DNA of 39,086 bases from Kribbella antibiotica (GTDB taxonomy: Bacteria > Actinomycetota > Actinomycetes > Propionibacteriales > Kribbellaceae): contig NZ_SMKX01000072.1 in assembly GCF_004349055.1 (NCBI RefSeq), forward strand, positions 1 to 39,086, in the 5' to 3' direction. Numbering within the stretch: the first letter of the stretch is position 1; each line of letters begins with the position of its first letter. The notes below the pieces were generated by a model. It saw nothing but the letters and a program-made list of their open reading frames with translations. It was not told where the DNA came from and ran no database searches. The position numbers and the translations under genes were made by a program. Positions 38,290-39,086 of this stretch are shown here, in pieces.

Positions 38290-38866
38290 TTAGGACATGA
38301 ACCGCGAAAGGGGCGTCGGGATGGATGGAGCCCTCGAGCCAACCTTCCGCGGTGATCTCACCCGCATAGGTCATGCCGAGCCGCTCCGTCACCGCACGAG
38401 ACGCCGCGTTGTGACGCTCGGTGAACGAGATCACCGAGCGTGCACCCAACGTCTCGAACGCGAACTCCAACCCGGCCCGCCCGATCTCGGTCGCCAGCCC
38501 GCGCCCGCGCGCCGACTCCACCAGCGCCCAGCCCAACTCCAGCCGGTCGACGGCCCACTCCGCGCCGACCAACTCTTCGATCGCCACGGCAACCGACGTA
38601 CCGGCTGTCATCCGGGACAATCCACCCCGCCCGGCCAGCGCCCCGCTGTCGCGTTCGTACGCGATCCACTTGCTGACGGAATCGCGCTCCCAGGCGACCT
38701 GCATCTCCGCCGCTCGCTCCGCAGCCACCTCCGGCGACCACTCCCCGCCGTACCAGCGCGCCACCCACGGATCCGCGAAAAGCACGACCAGGTCCGCCAC
38801 ATGTCCGCCCAGGACCGCGCCCGGTCCACTGACCGGCTCAAGCCGCAACCGCTCGGTCAACCGCAT
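38282..38866 (-). CDS. GNAT N-acetyltransferase at the right edge
   Basis: 194 residues from ATG 38866, where the usual start of the fold lies (MRLTERLRLEPVSGPGAVLGGHVADLVVLFADPWVARWYGG). Further landmarks are YERDSGALAGRGGLSRM, LGWALVESARGRGLATEIGRAGLEFAFETLG with the acetyl-CoA loop, and HNAASRAVTERLGMTYAGE. The substrate is unknown. The reading frame stays open upstream to the end of the window, so the protein could be longer or fused; no ribosome-binding site clearly supports 38866. It is convergent with the MarR gene, its stop 19 bases from that gene's stop. Confidence 0.8.
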   Translation of the reverse strand: MRLTERLRLEPVSGPGAVLGGHVADLVVLFADPWVARWYGGEWSPEVAAERAAEMQVAWERDSVSKWIAYERDSGALAGRGGLSRMTAGTSVAVAIEELVGAEWAVDRLELGWALVESARGRGLATEIGRAGLEFAFETLGARSVISFTERHNAASRAVTERLGMTYAGEITAEGWLEGSIHPDAPFAVHVLRT

Positions 38867-39086
38867 CCGCACGACGTGCGCCACGATGTCCCGCAGCCGG
38901 CGATCCCCATCGGTCCGCCCGACCATCAGCAGATCGAGATCGTCCACCCCAACCCAAGCCGACGCATCATGCTTCCCCACCTCCAACCGCGGCCGCCCCA
39001 AATTCCCGTCAACCGCAACCAGATAGTCCACCTCACGCCGTACGCGCCCCTCCCATTCCCACTCCCAGTCGGAGACCGTCCCCAGC
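38867..39086 (-). other. Open in-frame extension at the window edge
   Basis: The GNAT frame continues without a stop to the right edge, reading ...DWEWEWEGRVRREVDYLVAVDGNLGRPRLEV and then KHDASAWVGVDDLDLLMVGRTDGDRRLRDIVAHVV. It looks protein-like but I recognise no domain. It may be the end of another gene read in the same frame, or the N-terminal part of a larger protein. GTG 39031 is one possible start. Confidence 0.35.

Noticed and set aside
1..39086. CRISPR, tRNA, rRNA, prophage or integrated plasmid
   Set aside because: I found no regularly spaced long repeats, no convincing tRNA cloverleaf, no rRNA, no integrase or transposase and no phage structural gene; the lone ParA has no ParB or replication gene nearby.

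Overview
The window looks like chromosomal DNA from a GC-rich, soil-type actinomycete. ATGA/GTGA/TGATG gene overlaps, frequent GTG starts, a SigE-type ECF sigma factor, an ABC sugar importer with no ATPase of its own, an iron box of the DtxR/IdeR type and many secreted proteins all fit that group. Overall style suggests the Kribbella/nocardioform side, but that is an inference and I cannot name the species. I see no tRNA, rRNA, CRISPR array, insertion sequence or prophage.

Layout. 0.5-3.1 kb: a three-gene operon (PAS/HTH regulator of the YheO/DauR type, PLP aminotransferase, ornithine cyclodeaminase-like dehydrogenase) behind a tandem operator-like repeat. 3.3-8.1 kb: a CUT1 sugar importer resembling DasABC, a GntR/HutC regulator abutting it tail to tail, and a divergent secreted GH16-type glucanase; palindromes between regulator and glucanase tie these into one saccharide-uptake locus. 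8.15-8.5 kb: a gene-free stretch packed with hairpins. 8.5-10.8 kb: ECF sigma factor with a coupled membrane partner, then a secreted endonuclease. 11.0-11.7 kb: a VapBC-type toxin-antitoxin pair.

11.85-21.4 kb is the most distinctive coding region: nine tandem paralogues of a secreted protein of about 335-353 residues, each with a signal peptide, three predicted beta-sandwich segments and four conserved cysteines. The DNA divides them into blocks (P1-P4, P5-P6, P7-P8, P9). Inside a block the last codons of one gene carry the GGAG ribosome-binding site of the next. Between P8 and P9 lies the broken 3' end of a tenth copy. I do not recognise a function.

21.4-30.9 kb: an iron-regulated siderophore-interacting flavoprotein, a membrane protein, an APH(6)-like kinase, a truncated haemoglobin, a glycine-betaine ABC importer with two permease domains fused in one chain, a secreted cytokinin-dehydrogenase-like flavoprotein and an orphan ParA ATPase. 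30.9-36.6 kb: five leftward genes with short gaps (HTH/TPR regulator, GNAT, PHP-type metallohydrolase, MpaB-type protein, ROK regulator), possibly one transcript.

36.6-38.3 kb is the most unusual non-coding region. Seven GTCC-type boxes at exactly 11-bp spacing precede a 62-residue ORF. That ORF is followed by about 390 bases folding into nine consecutive hairpins; stems differ, but four loops share CTCCTCA and two more share GACACCTC, and the last hairpin is a 20-bp perfect stem followed by TTT. This may be a structured RNA presenting anti-Shine-Dalgarno-like loops. Two divergent MarR-type regulators and a GNAT gene close the window; a second short array of the same 11-bp-phased boxes sits between the last two genes.
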